A stretch of 13,214 nucleotides of DNA from Soehngenia sp035406565 (GTDB lineage: Bacteria > Bacillota > Clostridia > Tissierellales > Tissierellaceae), in assembly GCA_035406565.1 (NCBI GenBank), contig DAONLG010000039.1:1-13214 (forward strand), written 5' to 3'. The position numbers and the translations under genes are program-made. A model generated the notes under the pieces. That model made no database searches. It had not been told where the DNA came from and saw nothing but the letters and a program-made list of their open reading frames with translations. Below, in pieces: positions 6,541 through 13,214 of the stretch; position 1 is the stretch's first letter, and each line of letters opens with the position of its first letter.

Positions 6541-7380
6541 ATGAAATTAAATAAGCATGGGTATTTTTATCTAATATGGATGGCAATTTTCATAGCTATT
6601 CCGCTGCTTATGGTAGTTTATTTTGCTTTTACTTCAGGAGATAGTCAAAGTATTTCTTCGGCTGATTTTAGTCTCGAGAATTTCAAGAGATTTTTTACTC
6701 CAATGTATTTAGAGGTTCTCAAAAAGTCAGTACAATTAGCATTTATATCAACTATTATTTGTTTATTGCTAGGCTATCCAGTTGCATACATAATAAGCAA
6801 AGCTAAGATAAAATACAGAAATATTTTAATATTATTATTCGTTATTCCGATGTGGATGAATTTTCTATTAAGAACTTATGCCTGGCTGACATTATTAGGT
6901 AAAAATGGCATAATAAATTTAATGATCACTAAATTAGGTTTTCAGCCTCTAGATTTGCTCTACAACGACATTGCAGTGTTGTTGGGAATGGTTTATAATT
7001 TTTTACCATTTATGGTTTTACCTATATTTTCTATTTTGACTAAAATGGATAATAGCTTAATTGAAGCATCATGGGATTTAGGGGCTAATAGACTAAAGAC
7101 TTTCTTAAAAGTTACATTTCCTCTAAGCTTACCTGGTGTGATATCAGGTATTACAATGGTTTTTATACCAGCGGTTAGTACATTTGTTATATCGAGTTTA
7201 TTGGGTGGCAACAAAACTTATTTAATTGGAAATCTCATTGAACAACAATTTAGATATACTGGAGATTGGCATTTTGGATCAGCAATGTCAATAATTTTAA
7301 TGGTATTTATATTGATATCGATGGCATTGACATCTAAATTTGATAAGGGAAAAGAAGGAGAAGGAGGAGGACTATGGTGA
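6541..7380 (+). CDS. potB: spermidine/putrescine ABC transporter permease PotB
   Basis: One of two membrane subunits forming the polyamine channel. The 279-residue protein shows about six hydrophobic spans (roughly 10-30, 63-86, 94-113, 143-164, 197-220 and 248-265). The EAA loop, EASWDLGANRLKTF (175-188), docks onto PotA. The N-terminus starts inside the cell with a short charged stretch, as usual. It begins directly after the potA stop codon, with AAAGGAGA inside the end of potA as ribosome site, so the two are probably translationally coupled. The end overlaps potC by 7 bp, and a purine-rich AGGAGGAGG run near the end of the gene serves potC. Confidence 0.94.
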   Translation: MKLNKHGYFYLIWMAIFIAIPLLMVVYFAFTSGDSQSISSADFSLENFKRFFTPMYLEVLKKSVQLAFISTIICLLLGYPVAYIISKAKIKYRNILILLFVIPMWMNFLLRTYAWLTLLGKNGIINLMITKLGFQPLDLLYNDIAVLLGMVYNFLPFMVLPIFSILTKMDNSLIEASWDLGANRLKTFLKVTFPLSLPGVISGITMVFIPAVSTFVISSLLGGNKTYLIGNLIEQQFRYTGDWHFGSAMSIILMVFILISMALTSKFDKGKEGEGGGLW

Positions 7381-8159
7381 AAAAACAGCTAAGTAGAATT
7401 TATGCAGCCCTGATTTTTGTATTTTTATATGCTCCCATAGTCGTGCTGATCATTTTCTCTTTCAATAATTCTAAATCCAGAGGGAATTGGGATGGATTTA
7501 CAATAAAATGGTATATTCAATTATTTAAAAATAAAGAGATACTCAGATCTTTGTATTATACTTTGATTATTGCGATTACTTCATCATTAATTTCGACAAT
7601 AATGGGAACTTTTGCAGCTATTGGGATATATGATATGAAGGGATTTACTAAAAAATTTGCTTTAAATTTAAACTATTTACCAGTATTAAACCCTGATATT
7701 GTAACAGCAGTATCATTTATGGTTTTATTCAAAATGGCAAAACTAGAATTAGGGATAATTACAATTATATTAGCACATATAACATTTTGCACCCCTTATG
7801 TAGTATTATCAGTGCTACCTAAATTAAAACAAATGAATAAACACCTAGCAGAAGCCGCTCTTGATTTAGGAGCTACACCTTTCTATGCAATAAGAAAGGT
7901 GATAATTCCACAGATAATGCCCGGAATTGTTACAGGAGCTTTGCTAGCTTTTACTCTATCTATTGATGACTTTGTAATTAGCTTTTTTACTGCAGGAAAA
8001 GGAGTTTCAAACCTGAGCATAATGATTTACTCAATGGCTAGAAGAGGGATTAATCCAGTCATTAATGCTTTATCAACACTTATGTTTTTAACACTTATGG
8101 TTTTACTATTAATTATTTATAAAAGAAGTGAAAAAGAGGAGGAAAAAGTAATTGAATAA
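7374..8159 (+). CDS. potC: spermidine/putrescine ABC transporter permease PotC
   Basis: The second permease subunit. The 261-residue length matches the family. Hydrophobic spans lie at roughly 11-30, 62-85, 100-120, 126-148, 184-207 and 235-250. The EAA loop begins EAALDLGATPFYAI (160-173). The ATG at 7374 overlaps the end of potB in a different frame, and a strong purine-rich ribosome site (about 7361-7370) precedes it. The last 8 bp overlap the TTG start of potD. The protein differs clearly from PotB, so together they make the usual heterodimer. Confidence 0.94.
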   Translation: MVKKQLSRIYAALIFVFLYAPIVVLIIFSFNNSKSRGNWDGFTIKWYIQLFKNKEILRSLYYTLIIAITSSLISTIMGTFAAIGIYDMKGFTKKFALNLNYLPVLNPDIVTAVSFMVLFKMAKLELGIITIILAHITFCTPYVVLSVLPKLKQMNKHLAEAALDLGATPFYAIRKVIIPQIMPGIVTGALLAFTLSIDDFVISFFTAGKGVSNLSIMIYSMARRGINPVINALSTLMFLTLMVLLLIIYKRSEKEEEKVIE

Positions 8160-9201
8160 TAAATGGTTAAAGAGGATTTGCGTATTGTTACTTGGGGTAT
8201 TATCCATCAGCTTAATCTCGGGTTGTTCTGATGATAGGCCTACTATTAACATATACAACTGGGGAGATTATATCGATCCAGAGGTTTTAGATATGTTTGA
8301 AGAGGAATACAACGTTAGGGTAGTATATGATACTTTTGCTACTAATGAAGATTTATATGTTAAAATTAAACAAGGAGGAAGCAGCTACGACGTTATATTT
8401 CCATCAGATTATATGATTGAAAGAATGATAAGAGAAGATCTAATTCAAAAAATAGATACTAAAAAAATAACAAATATAAATAATGTAGATGAAAGGTTTA
8501 TGAATTTAGACTATGATCCAGATAATCAGTATTCAGTACCATATATGTGGGGTACCGTTGGAATAATATACAATAAAAATTTAGTCAATAGGCCTTTGAC
8601 AAAATGGGCTGATTTATGGGATGAAGAATTCAGTGGAGAGATAATAATGCTTAATAGTCAAAGGGATACTCTAACAGTGGCTTTGAAAAAACTTCATTAT
8701 TCAATGAATACTAGGAATATCAATGAATTAGAAGAAGCCAAAAATGAATTAATTAAGCAGCGTCCTTTAGTCTATGCTTATCAAGGAGATGAAATAAAAG
8801 ATTCAATCATTAGCGAGGAAGCTGCCATTGGAGTTGTATGGTCTGGCGATGCTGTTGCAATGATGAGAGAGAATCCAAATTTAGTATATGTTCTACCTGA
8901 AGAAGGTACAAATCTGTGGTTTGATGCGATGGTTATACCAAAAGACGCTCAAAATGTTGAACTAGCTCATGAATTCATTAATTTTATGCTTAGACCTGAG
9001 ATAGCTGCTATGAATGCAGAATATATAGGCTATTCTTCACCTATACCCAAAGCAATTGAGTTATTGAGTGATGAACTAAAGAACAATAAAGTTGCATATC
9101 CTGATTTTAGTGAATTGGAAAATACTGAGATATTTAAGGATCCTACAGACTTATTGAAAGAATACGACAGAATATGGACTGAGATTTTTAGTTCTATGTA
9201 A
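8152..9201 (+). CDS. potD: spermidine/putrescine-binding lipoprotein PotD
   Basis: Extracellular polyamine-binding protein that hands ligand to PotBC. The N-terminus is a lipoprotein signal: K4 and K7/R8, a hydrophobic core, and lipobox ISGC (22-25) with C25 for lipid attachment, as expected without an outer membrane. Most ligand residues known from E. coli PotD have counterparts by hand alignment: W37 and Y40 with D39 in NWGDY, Y87 in PSDY, D172, W230, W256 with D258, and Y294. The position matching E. coli Asp168 appears to be Ser169, so ligand preference (spermidine or putrescine) is uncertain. It starts with TTG at 8152, with AGAGGAGG (8135-8142) nine bases upstream; 349 residues is normal. 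Last gene of the operon. Confidence 0.94.
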   Translation: MNNKWLKRICVLLLGVLSISLISGCSDDRPTINIYNWGDYIDPEVLDMFEEEYNVRVVYDTFATNEDLYVKIKQGGSSYDVIFPSDYMIERMIREDLIQKIDTKKITNINNVDERFMNLDYDPDNQYSVPYMWGTVGIIYNKNLVNRPLTKWADLWDEEFSGEIIMLNSQRDTLTVALKKLHYSMNTRNINELEEAKNELIKQRPLVYAYQGDEIKDSIISEEAAIGVVWSGDAVAMMRENPNLVYVLPEEGTNLWFDAMVIPKDAQNVELAHEFINFMLRPEIAAMNAEYIGYSSPIPKAIELLSDELKNNKVAYPDFSELENTEIFKDPTDLLKEYDRIWTEIFSSM

Positions 9202-9211
9202 GGACAATATT

Positions 9212-9267
9212 AAATACTTCCTAAATAAAGGTCTATATCAAATGACCGGTATTTAGGAAGTATTTTT
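9212..9267 (+). terminator. long two-tier hairpin terminator after potD
   Basis: AAATACTTCCTAAATA (9212-9227) pairs perfectly over 16 bp with TATTTAGGAAGTATTT (9250-9265). Inside, after a 2x2 internal loop, GGTC (9230-9233) pairs with GACC (9244-9247). The plus-strand side ends in a five-T run (9263-9267); the minus-strand side has no good T-run, so it acts for potD only. The remaining leader to the next gene (9268-9308) holds no convincing promoter, so some read-through into the next operon is possible. Confidence 0.8.
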
Positions 9268-9308
9268 ATGGGTATATATTACTAAACTATTCATGCAGAG
9301 GTGATGTT

Positions 9309-10937
9309 ATGGAAATAAAATTTTTCGGAGCTACAAAAATAGTAACTGGTTCAAATATATTGATATCAACCGAAAAATACAAATTGTTGTTAGACTGTGG
9401 GATGTTTCAAGGAGCTAAAGAGATCGAAAACCTTAATTACTCAGCATTTCCATATGACCCTAAGCAGATCGATTATTTAATATTAACTCATGCTCACATA
9501 GATCACAGTGGCAGAATACCAAAACTTGTTAATGAAGGTTTTAGAGGGAGAATAATTTCCACCAAACCAACTATGCAGTTATCAGAAATCATGTTAAAAG
9601 ATAGTGCCCATATACAACAAACAGATATCGAATGGGAAAACAATAGAAGACGTAGATCCGGGGAAGAATTAAAGAAACCGCTATATACAATAGAAGAAGC
9701 ACAACATTCTATTTCTTATTTCAATGCATACAATTATGATCAAGAAATAACACTTAATGACGATATAAAGTTGATATTTAGAGATGCAGGGCATATACTG
9801 GGCTCAGCTATTGTTGAGCTCTGGATTAGAGAGTATAATAGCACTATAAAGATTGTATATACAGGTGATTTGGGGATGCCCAAAAGGCCTATACTTAAAG
9901 ATCCTGAATACATTAAAGATGCAGATTATTTAATCATAGAATCAACTTATGGAAATAGGGTACATGAAAACTATATCGACAGCATGAACGAATTGATTGA
10001 GATAATTGAAAACACAGCGAATAGAGGGGGAACTGTGTTGATTCCGTCTTTTGCTGTCGGCAGAACTCAGGAGTTAATTTATGAACTTAATAAGTACTAT
10101 GAGTATATAAATACCGAAGAATACAAAAAAATACCAATATATATAGATAGTCCTATGGCAATAGAAGCAACTAGAATATTTCAAGAAAATGCTATTTTTT
10201 TTGATGATGAGGCAAAAAAACTGATTTTATCAGGGGATAATCCCTTTGAATTTGATAATTTAAGATATGTACAGAGTCAAGAAGAATCTATGAACTTAAA
10301 TAAAGCACAATATCCTAAAGTAATTATTTCAGCAAGTGGAATGGCAAATGCAGGTAGAATTAGACACCACTTAAAACATAATTTGTGGAACCCACAAAAT
10401 AGTTTAGTTTTTGTTGGGTATCAAGCTGAAGGAACTTTAGGTAGATTAATACTCGATGGGGTGAAAAAAGTTAAGCTATTAGGTGAAGAGATAATAGTAG
10501 GGTTAGAAGTATATAACTTACAAGGATTTTCCGCACATGCAGACATACTCCATATAAGAGAATGGTTATCTCATTTTGAAAAAAAACCTAAAAAAGCTTT
10601 TGTGGTTCATGGAGAAGTTGATGCTGCAAATAGTTTATCAAGAGAGCTTCTATACGATTTTGGGATTGAATCAATTATACCAAATTTTGGAGATGGCTTT
10701 ATAATAAAAGACGGATTTACATCTCAAATTAGTGACTTGGATATAAATATACTGAATGAAAGATTTGATATTTTGAACGAAATTGAATTGTTGGAAGATG
10801 AAATTAAGAACTTAAAACTTCTGATAGAAGAAAATAAAAATGATAAAATATTAAGAAAGAGTTATGATATACTTAAGAATAAAGTGACAGAAGCAAAGAA
10901 TGTTTTATTAGAAATCAATTTACTATTGGGAAAATAA
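9309..10937 (+). CDS. beta-CASP metallo-beta-lactamase-fold protein, probable ribonuclease
   Basis: A 542-residue MBL-fold hydrolase of the CPSF73/Ysh1-like beta-CASP class, which cuts RNA using two zinc ions. Motif 2 is HAHIDH (61-66), H162 lies in GHILGS, and D187 in TGDLG. ESTYGNR (211-217) starts the beta-CASP insert. The C-terminal part contains SASGMANAGR (341-350), FSAHAD with H410, and VHGE with H434, together the RMMBL region. Residues about 478-540 form a charged, leucine-rich helix with likely coiled coil beyond the usual core. It differs from RNase J in motif sequence and N-terminus. AGAGGTG precedes the ATG at 9309. It is followed after 9 bp by lplA; a functional link is not evident. 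RNA as substrate is inferred from the family. Confidence 0.88.
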   Translation: MEIKFFGATKIVTGSNILISTEKYKLLLDCGMFQGAKEIENLNYSAFPYDPKQIDYLILTHAHIDHSGRIPKLVNEGFRGRIISTKPTMQLSEIMLKDSAHIQQTDIEWENNRRRRSGEELKKPLYTIEEAQHSISYFNAYNYDQEITLNDDIKLIFRDAGHILGSAIVELWIREYNSTIKIVYTGDLGMPKRPILKDPEYIKDADYLIIESTYGNRVHENYIDSMNELIEIIENTANRGGTVLIPSFAVGRTQELIYELNKYYEYINTEEYKKIPIYIDSPMAIEATRIFQENAIFFDDEAKKLILSGDNPFEFDNLRYVQSQEESMNLNKAQYPKVIISASGMANAGRIRHHLKHNLWNPQNSLVFVGYQAEGTLGRLILDGVKKVKLLGEEIIVGLEVYNLQGFSAHADILHIREWLSHFEKKPKKAFVVHGEVDAANSLSRELLYDFGIESIIPNFGDGFIIKDGFTSQISDLDINILNERFDILNEIELLEDEIKNLKLLIEENKNDKILRKSYDILKNKVTEAKNVLLEINLLLGK

Positions 10938-10946
10938 GGAGGAAAT

Positions 10947-11939
10947 ATGAAATTTGTAACAAATCTATCAAACAATCCATATTATAATTTAGCTTTTGAG
11001 GAGTATTTATTTAAAAATTTACCAGATGAAGAGGAATATGTTTTTTTATGGATAAATAGCCCAGCGATTATTGTTGGAAAGAATCAAAACACAATCGAAG
11101 AAATAAACCAACAGTTTGTTCATGATAAAGATATTAAGGTAGTAAGAAGAGTTACAGGAGGTGGGGCTGTATATCATGATTTTGGAAATTTGAATTTTTC
11201 TATAATAAAAAATATAGAAGGTAAAGAGAAAATAGATTTTTCTGTAATAAATATACCCATTTTAAAAGCCTTAGAGAAATTTGGCATAGACGCACAACTA
11301 TCAGGAAGGAATGATCTCACAGTAGAGGGAAAGAAGATATCAGGAATTGCCCAATCATTGCACAAGAGAAAAGTATTAAACCACGGAACGATACTATATG
11401 ACACTGATTTAAGTGTGCTATCCCAAGCTTTAAATGTTAAACAAGATAAAATAGAATCTAAAGGAGTAAAATCTGTTAAATCAAGAGTCACTAACATCAG
11501 GCCCTACATGAAAGAGGACATAGACATAATTGAGTTTAAAGAAATACTGCTGAAGTATATTTTTGAATATCTAAATGAGCCTTTAGAAGAATATAAACTA
11601 TCTGATGAACACTTAAGAAACATAGATAAATTATGTGAGAGCAAGTATAACACATGGGAATGGAATTATGGACAATCTCCTGATTTCAATTGGAAGAATT
11701 ATAAAAGGTTTCCATCTGGTTCAATAGACATCAGGTTAGAAATAAAATCTGGCATAATTTCAAATGTCAAAATATATGGTGATTTTTTTGGAACAAAAGA
11801 TGTTTTGGAACTAGAAGAATTATTAAAAAATACAAAGTATGAAAAAAATGAAATTGTTAAAAAAACATCAGAAATAGACATTGCTAATTATCTGGGGAAT
11901 ATAACATCAGATGACTTTTTAGAACTATTGTTTAATTAA
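10947..11939 (+). CDS. lplA: lipoate-protein ligase A
   Basis: Attaches free lipoate, through lipoyl-AMP, to lysines of 2-oxoacid dehydrogenase E2 subunits or glycine-cleavage H protein. The 330-residue protein has the large catalytic domain, with RRVTGGGAVYHD (67-78) for substrate binding and GRNDL (120-124). K130, in KKISGIAQ, corresponds to the catalytic lysine of E. coli LplA. The C-terminal domain (about 250-330) present in full LplA is also there, so the protein should need no separate partner. No lipoylated protein or lipoate synthase is encoded in the window, suggesting scavenging. Ribosome site AAGGAGG (10936-10942) overlaps the stop of the preceding gene; the ATG is four bases on. 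Confidence 0.93.
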   Translation: MKFVTNLSNNPYYNLAFEEYLFKNLPDEEEYVFLWINSPAIIVGKNQNTIEEINQQFVHDKDIKVVRRVTGGGAVYHDFGNLNFSIIKNIEGKEKIDFSVINIPILKALEKFGIDAQLSGRNDLTVEGKKISGIAQSLHKRKVLNHGTILYDTDLSVLSQALNVKQDKIESKGVKSVKSRVTNIRPYMKEDIDIIEFKEILLKYIFEYLNEPLEEYKLSDEHLRNIDKLCESKYNTWEWNYGQSPDFNWKNYKRFPSGSIDIRLEIKSGIISNVKIYGDFFGTKDVLELEELLKNTKYEKNEIVKKTSEIDIANYLGNITSDDFLELLFN

Positions 11940-11950
11940 GAGGAGTGCAT

Positions 11951-12949
11951 ATGAGAAAAATCATATTAGTTTTAGCCACGATTATTATAATAGTTTGTCT
12001 TATAACTCTACCGAGATATTTATCACATACAACTAATACTGAAGAGGTAAAAGTAATAGTTGAGCAAGGTGATAATCTGAAAGATATAGCTAATAAACTA
12101 TATGAATTAGGGGCTATCAAGAGTAAAAATTATTTTTATTACAAAGGAAAATCAATTGGAAATGATATAAAACCCGGAGAGTACTATGTAATAGCTAATA
12201 TGTCATTTGAAGATGTATATAAAATGTTAACTTCGGGCAACGAAAATAACAGCATAAAAGTAACTTTTCCTGAAGGTTTTACTTTATATCAGTTTGCTAC
12301 TAAATTGGAAGAGAATCAATTGGCTGATAAAGATGAATTTATAGCTGCAACTGAAAACTATTTTGATGAGAATTTATCAGACAAAGTGGATAATAAAGAG
12401 ATGTATTTTAGTTTAGAAGGTTATCTTTTTCCTGATACGTATTTTTTCAGCAAAAATCAAAGTGAAGAAGATATTGTTGCTTTGTTAGTAGAAACTTTAA
12501 ACAATAAGTGGTCACAAGAAATGGAAGATCAACGTATAAGAATAAACAAAACTAAACATGAGATTTTGACGATAGCATCTTTAATTGAAAGAGAAGCATA
12601 CAATGATGATGAAAGAGCTACTATAGCTGGAGTTATTTATAATAGACTTAGTATTGGAATGCCACTTCAAATTGATGCATCTGTGATATACGGCAAAGGT
12701 AAAGGCAAAGAGCATTCAAGTGTGCTCACCAAAAATGATTTAATCGAACCCAATCCGTATAATACTTATGTGAATAAAGGACTTCCACCTGGGCCAATAG
12801 CTTCTCCTGGTTTAAAATCGATTATTGCAGCACTTTACCCAGAAGAACACGAGTACTATTACTATGTAATGGGAGAAAATGGCCATGTGTTCGCAAAAAC
12901 TTATGAAGAGCATCTAGAAAATGTAGAAAAATATAATAATATGAAATAA
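11951..12949 (+). CDS. mltG: endolytic murein transglycosylase MltG (YceG family)
   Basis: Membrane-anchored enzyme that cuts nascent peptidoglycan strands internally and helps set glycan length. The 332-residue protein has one N-terminal membrane span (about 3-20), a LysM-like region (about 33-95) and the catalytic YceG domain. EGYLFPDTY (156-164) and ASLIEREA (209-216) are family hallmarks, with E213 the likely catalytic acid; LPPGPIASPG (278-287) is also conserved. The ATG at 11951 is preferred because AGGAG (11941-11945) lies five bases upstream; the in-frame GTG at 11945 overlaps that site. It follows lplA by 11 bp and is the last gene of the operon. The protein acts on the outer face of the membrane. 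Confidence 0.95.
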   Translation: MRKIILVLATIIIIVCLITLPRYLSHTTNTEEVKVIVEQGDNLKDIANKLYELGAIKSKNYFYYKGKSIGNDIKPGEYYVIANMSFEDVYKMLTSGNENNSIKVTFPEGFTLYQFATKLEENQLADKDEFIAATENYFDENLSDKVDNKEMYFSLEGYLFPDTYFFSKNQSEEDIVALLVETLNNKWSQEMEDQRIRINKTKHEILTIASLIEREAYNDDERATIAGVIYNRLSIGMPLQIDASVIYGKGKGKEHSSVLTKNDLIEPNPYNTYVNKGLPPGPIASPGLKSIIAALYPEEHEYYYYVMGENGHVFAKTYEEHLENVEKYNNMK

Positions 12950-12965
12950 AAATTGAAATAAAAAT

Positions 12966-13011
12966 AACCCACGATCATAAACCGCAATTGGTAAATGAAA
13001 GTGGGTTTTTT
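12966..13011. terminator. bidirectional terminator shared by mltG and tRNA-Leu
   Basis: AACCCAC (12966-12972) pairs with GTGGGTT (13001-13007). Inside, CAT (12976-12978) pairs with ATG (12995-12997) and ACC (12981-12983) with GGT (12990-12992), with small symmetrical internal loops. The plus strand ends in six T (13006-13011); the minus strand reads ATTTTTATTT after the stem. The last plus-strand T coincides with the CCA end of tRNA-Leu. Confidence 0.8.
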
Positions 13012-13097
13012 GGTGCCGAAGGCGGGAGTCGAACCCGCACGGTGTTGCCACCGCTGGATTTTGAGTCCAGTACGTCTGCCAATTCCATCACTTCGGC
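13011..13097 (-). tRNA. tRNA-Leu (anticodon CAA)
   Basis: An 87-nt class II cloverleaf on the minus strand. The acceptor GCCGAAG pairs perfectly with CTTCGGC, the anticodon stem is CTGGA/TCCAG, and the anticodon CAA (complement of 13061-13063) reads UUG. The long variable arm CGGTG-GCAA-CACCG confirms a leucine type, the T arm is GCGGG/CCCGC, and the CCA end is encoded. It is convergent with mltG and appears to be a single-gene unit. Confidence 0.96.
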
Positions 13098-13214
13098 ATG
13101 TTTAGCACAAAAACAATAATAGCACATACTAAAATAAAAATCAACTAATATTTTTTCACATTATAAATATTCTATGATAATGTCATATTAAATTTAATCT
13201 GATAAAATGTCAGT
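13098..13214. other. AT-rich leader region of tRNA-Leu, no coding sequence seen
   Basis: These 117 bases hold the tRNA-Leu promoter and otherwise AT-rich DNA without a ribosome site followed by an open frame or a stable hairpin. The gene to the right of the window cannot be inferred. Confidence 0.5.
13116..13144 (-). promoter_or_regulatory. promoter of tRNA-Leu
   Basis: On the minus strand TTGATT (13144-13139), 17 bases, then TATTAT (13121-13116). Both boxes are close to consensus, and transcription would start about 10-12 bases before the mature tRNA, leaving a short 5' extension for RNase P. Confidence 0.7.

Noticed and set aside
9268..9308. Possible promoter in front of the beta-CASP gene (TATATT at 9275-9280)
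   Set aside because: The base stretch 17 bases upstream (TTTAGG) is a poor -35 and lies in the terminator stem; too weak to list as a feature.
9309..10937. Assigning the beta-CASP gene as RNase J
   Set aside because: RNase J has a different N-terminal GGVGEIG-type motif and its own C-terminal domain; the HAHIDHSG and ESTYGNR pattern fits the Ysh1/CPSF-like branch better.
11174..11497. A 107-codon open frame on the minus strand within lplA
   Set aside because: It lies antisense to a well-conserved gene, has no convincing ribosome site, and its translation shows no domain; low-GC genes often leave such frames open.

Overview
The window looks like chromosomal DNA of a low-GC, Gram-positive anaerobe of the Bacillota, most likely class Clostridia or Tissierellia. 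The signs are strongly AT-rich DNA, strong AGGAGG-type ribosome sites, GTG/TTG starts, tRNAs with an encoded CCA end, sigma-A-like promoters, and several families with Bacillota-style architecture (ThiI without rhodanese, a cupin-HTH regulator in front of potABCD, MltG). The placement is inferred from style and protein families; no 16S rRNA or similar marker is present.

Layout. Positions 1-273 hold the end of a tRNA cluster on the plus strand (Phe, Trp and a CAU-anticodon tRNA; bases 1-4 may be the tail of another tRNA). A terminator that can work in both directions separates it from a minus-strand pair (313-2331): type I L-asparaginase followed by a YprB-like DEDD exonuclease. A divergent promoter region (about 2332-2477) then starts the plus-strand pair nifS-like cysteine desulfurase and thiI, which together make 4-thiouridine in tRNA (and possibly thiamine thiazole sulfur). 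A terminator closes that pair at 4801-4830.

From 4853 a near-consensus promoter drives a five-gene operon: an XRE-cupin regulator, then potA, potB, potC and potD, a complete spermidine/putrescine ABC importer. The genes are tightly packed (12-bp gap, abutting, 7-bp overlap, 8-bp overlap), and the operon ends in a long hairpin at 9212-9267. A third plus-strand group follows: a beta-CASP metallo-beta-lactamase-fold (probable RNA-processing) protein, lipoate-protein ligase A, and the endolytic murein transglycosylase MltG. It ends in a terminator shared with a convergent tRNA-Leu(CAA), whose own promoter lies at 13116-13144.

All protein genes are intact and of usual length for their families. 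I found no mobile element, CRISPR array, phage gene, toxin-antitoxin pair or broken gene. This is mostly ordinary housekeeping DNA, and I did not find a convincing undescribed system. The points most worth a second look are a GTTTA/TAAAC inverted-repeat array just downstream of the pot promoter (candidate operator), an apparent change at a ligand-contact position in PotD, an acceptor-stem mismatch in tRNA-Phe, the unassigned C-terminal half of the YprB-like exonuclease, and the coiled-coil tail of the beta-CASP protein.
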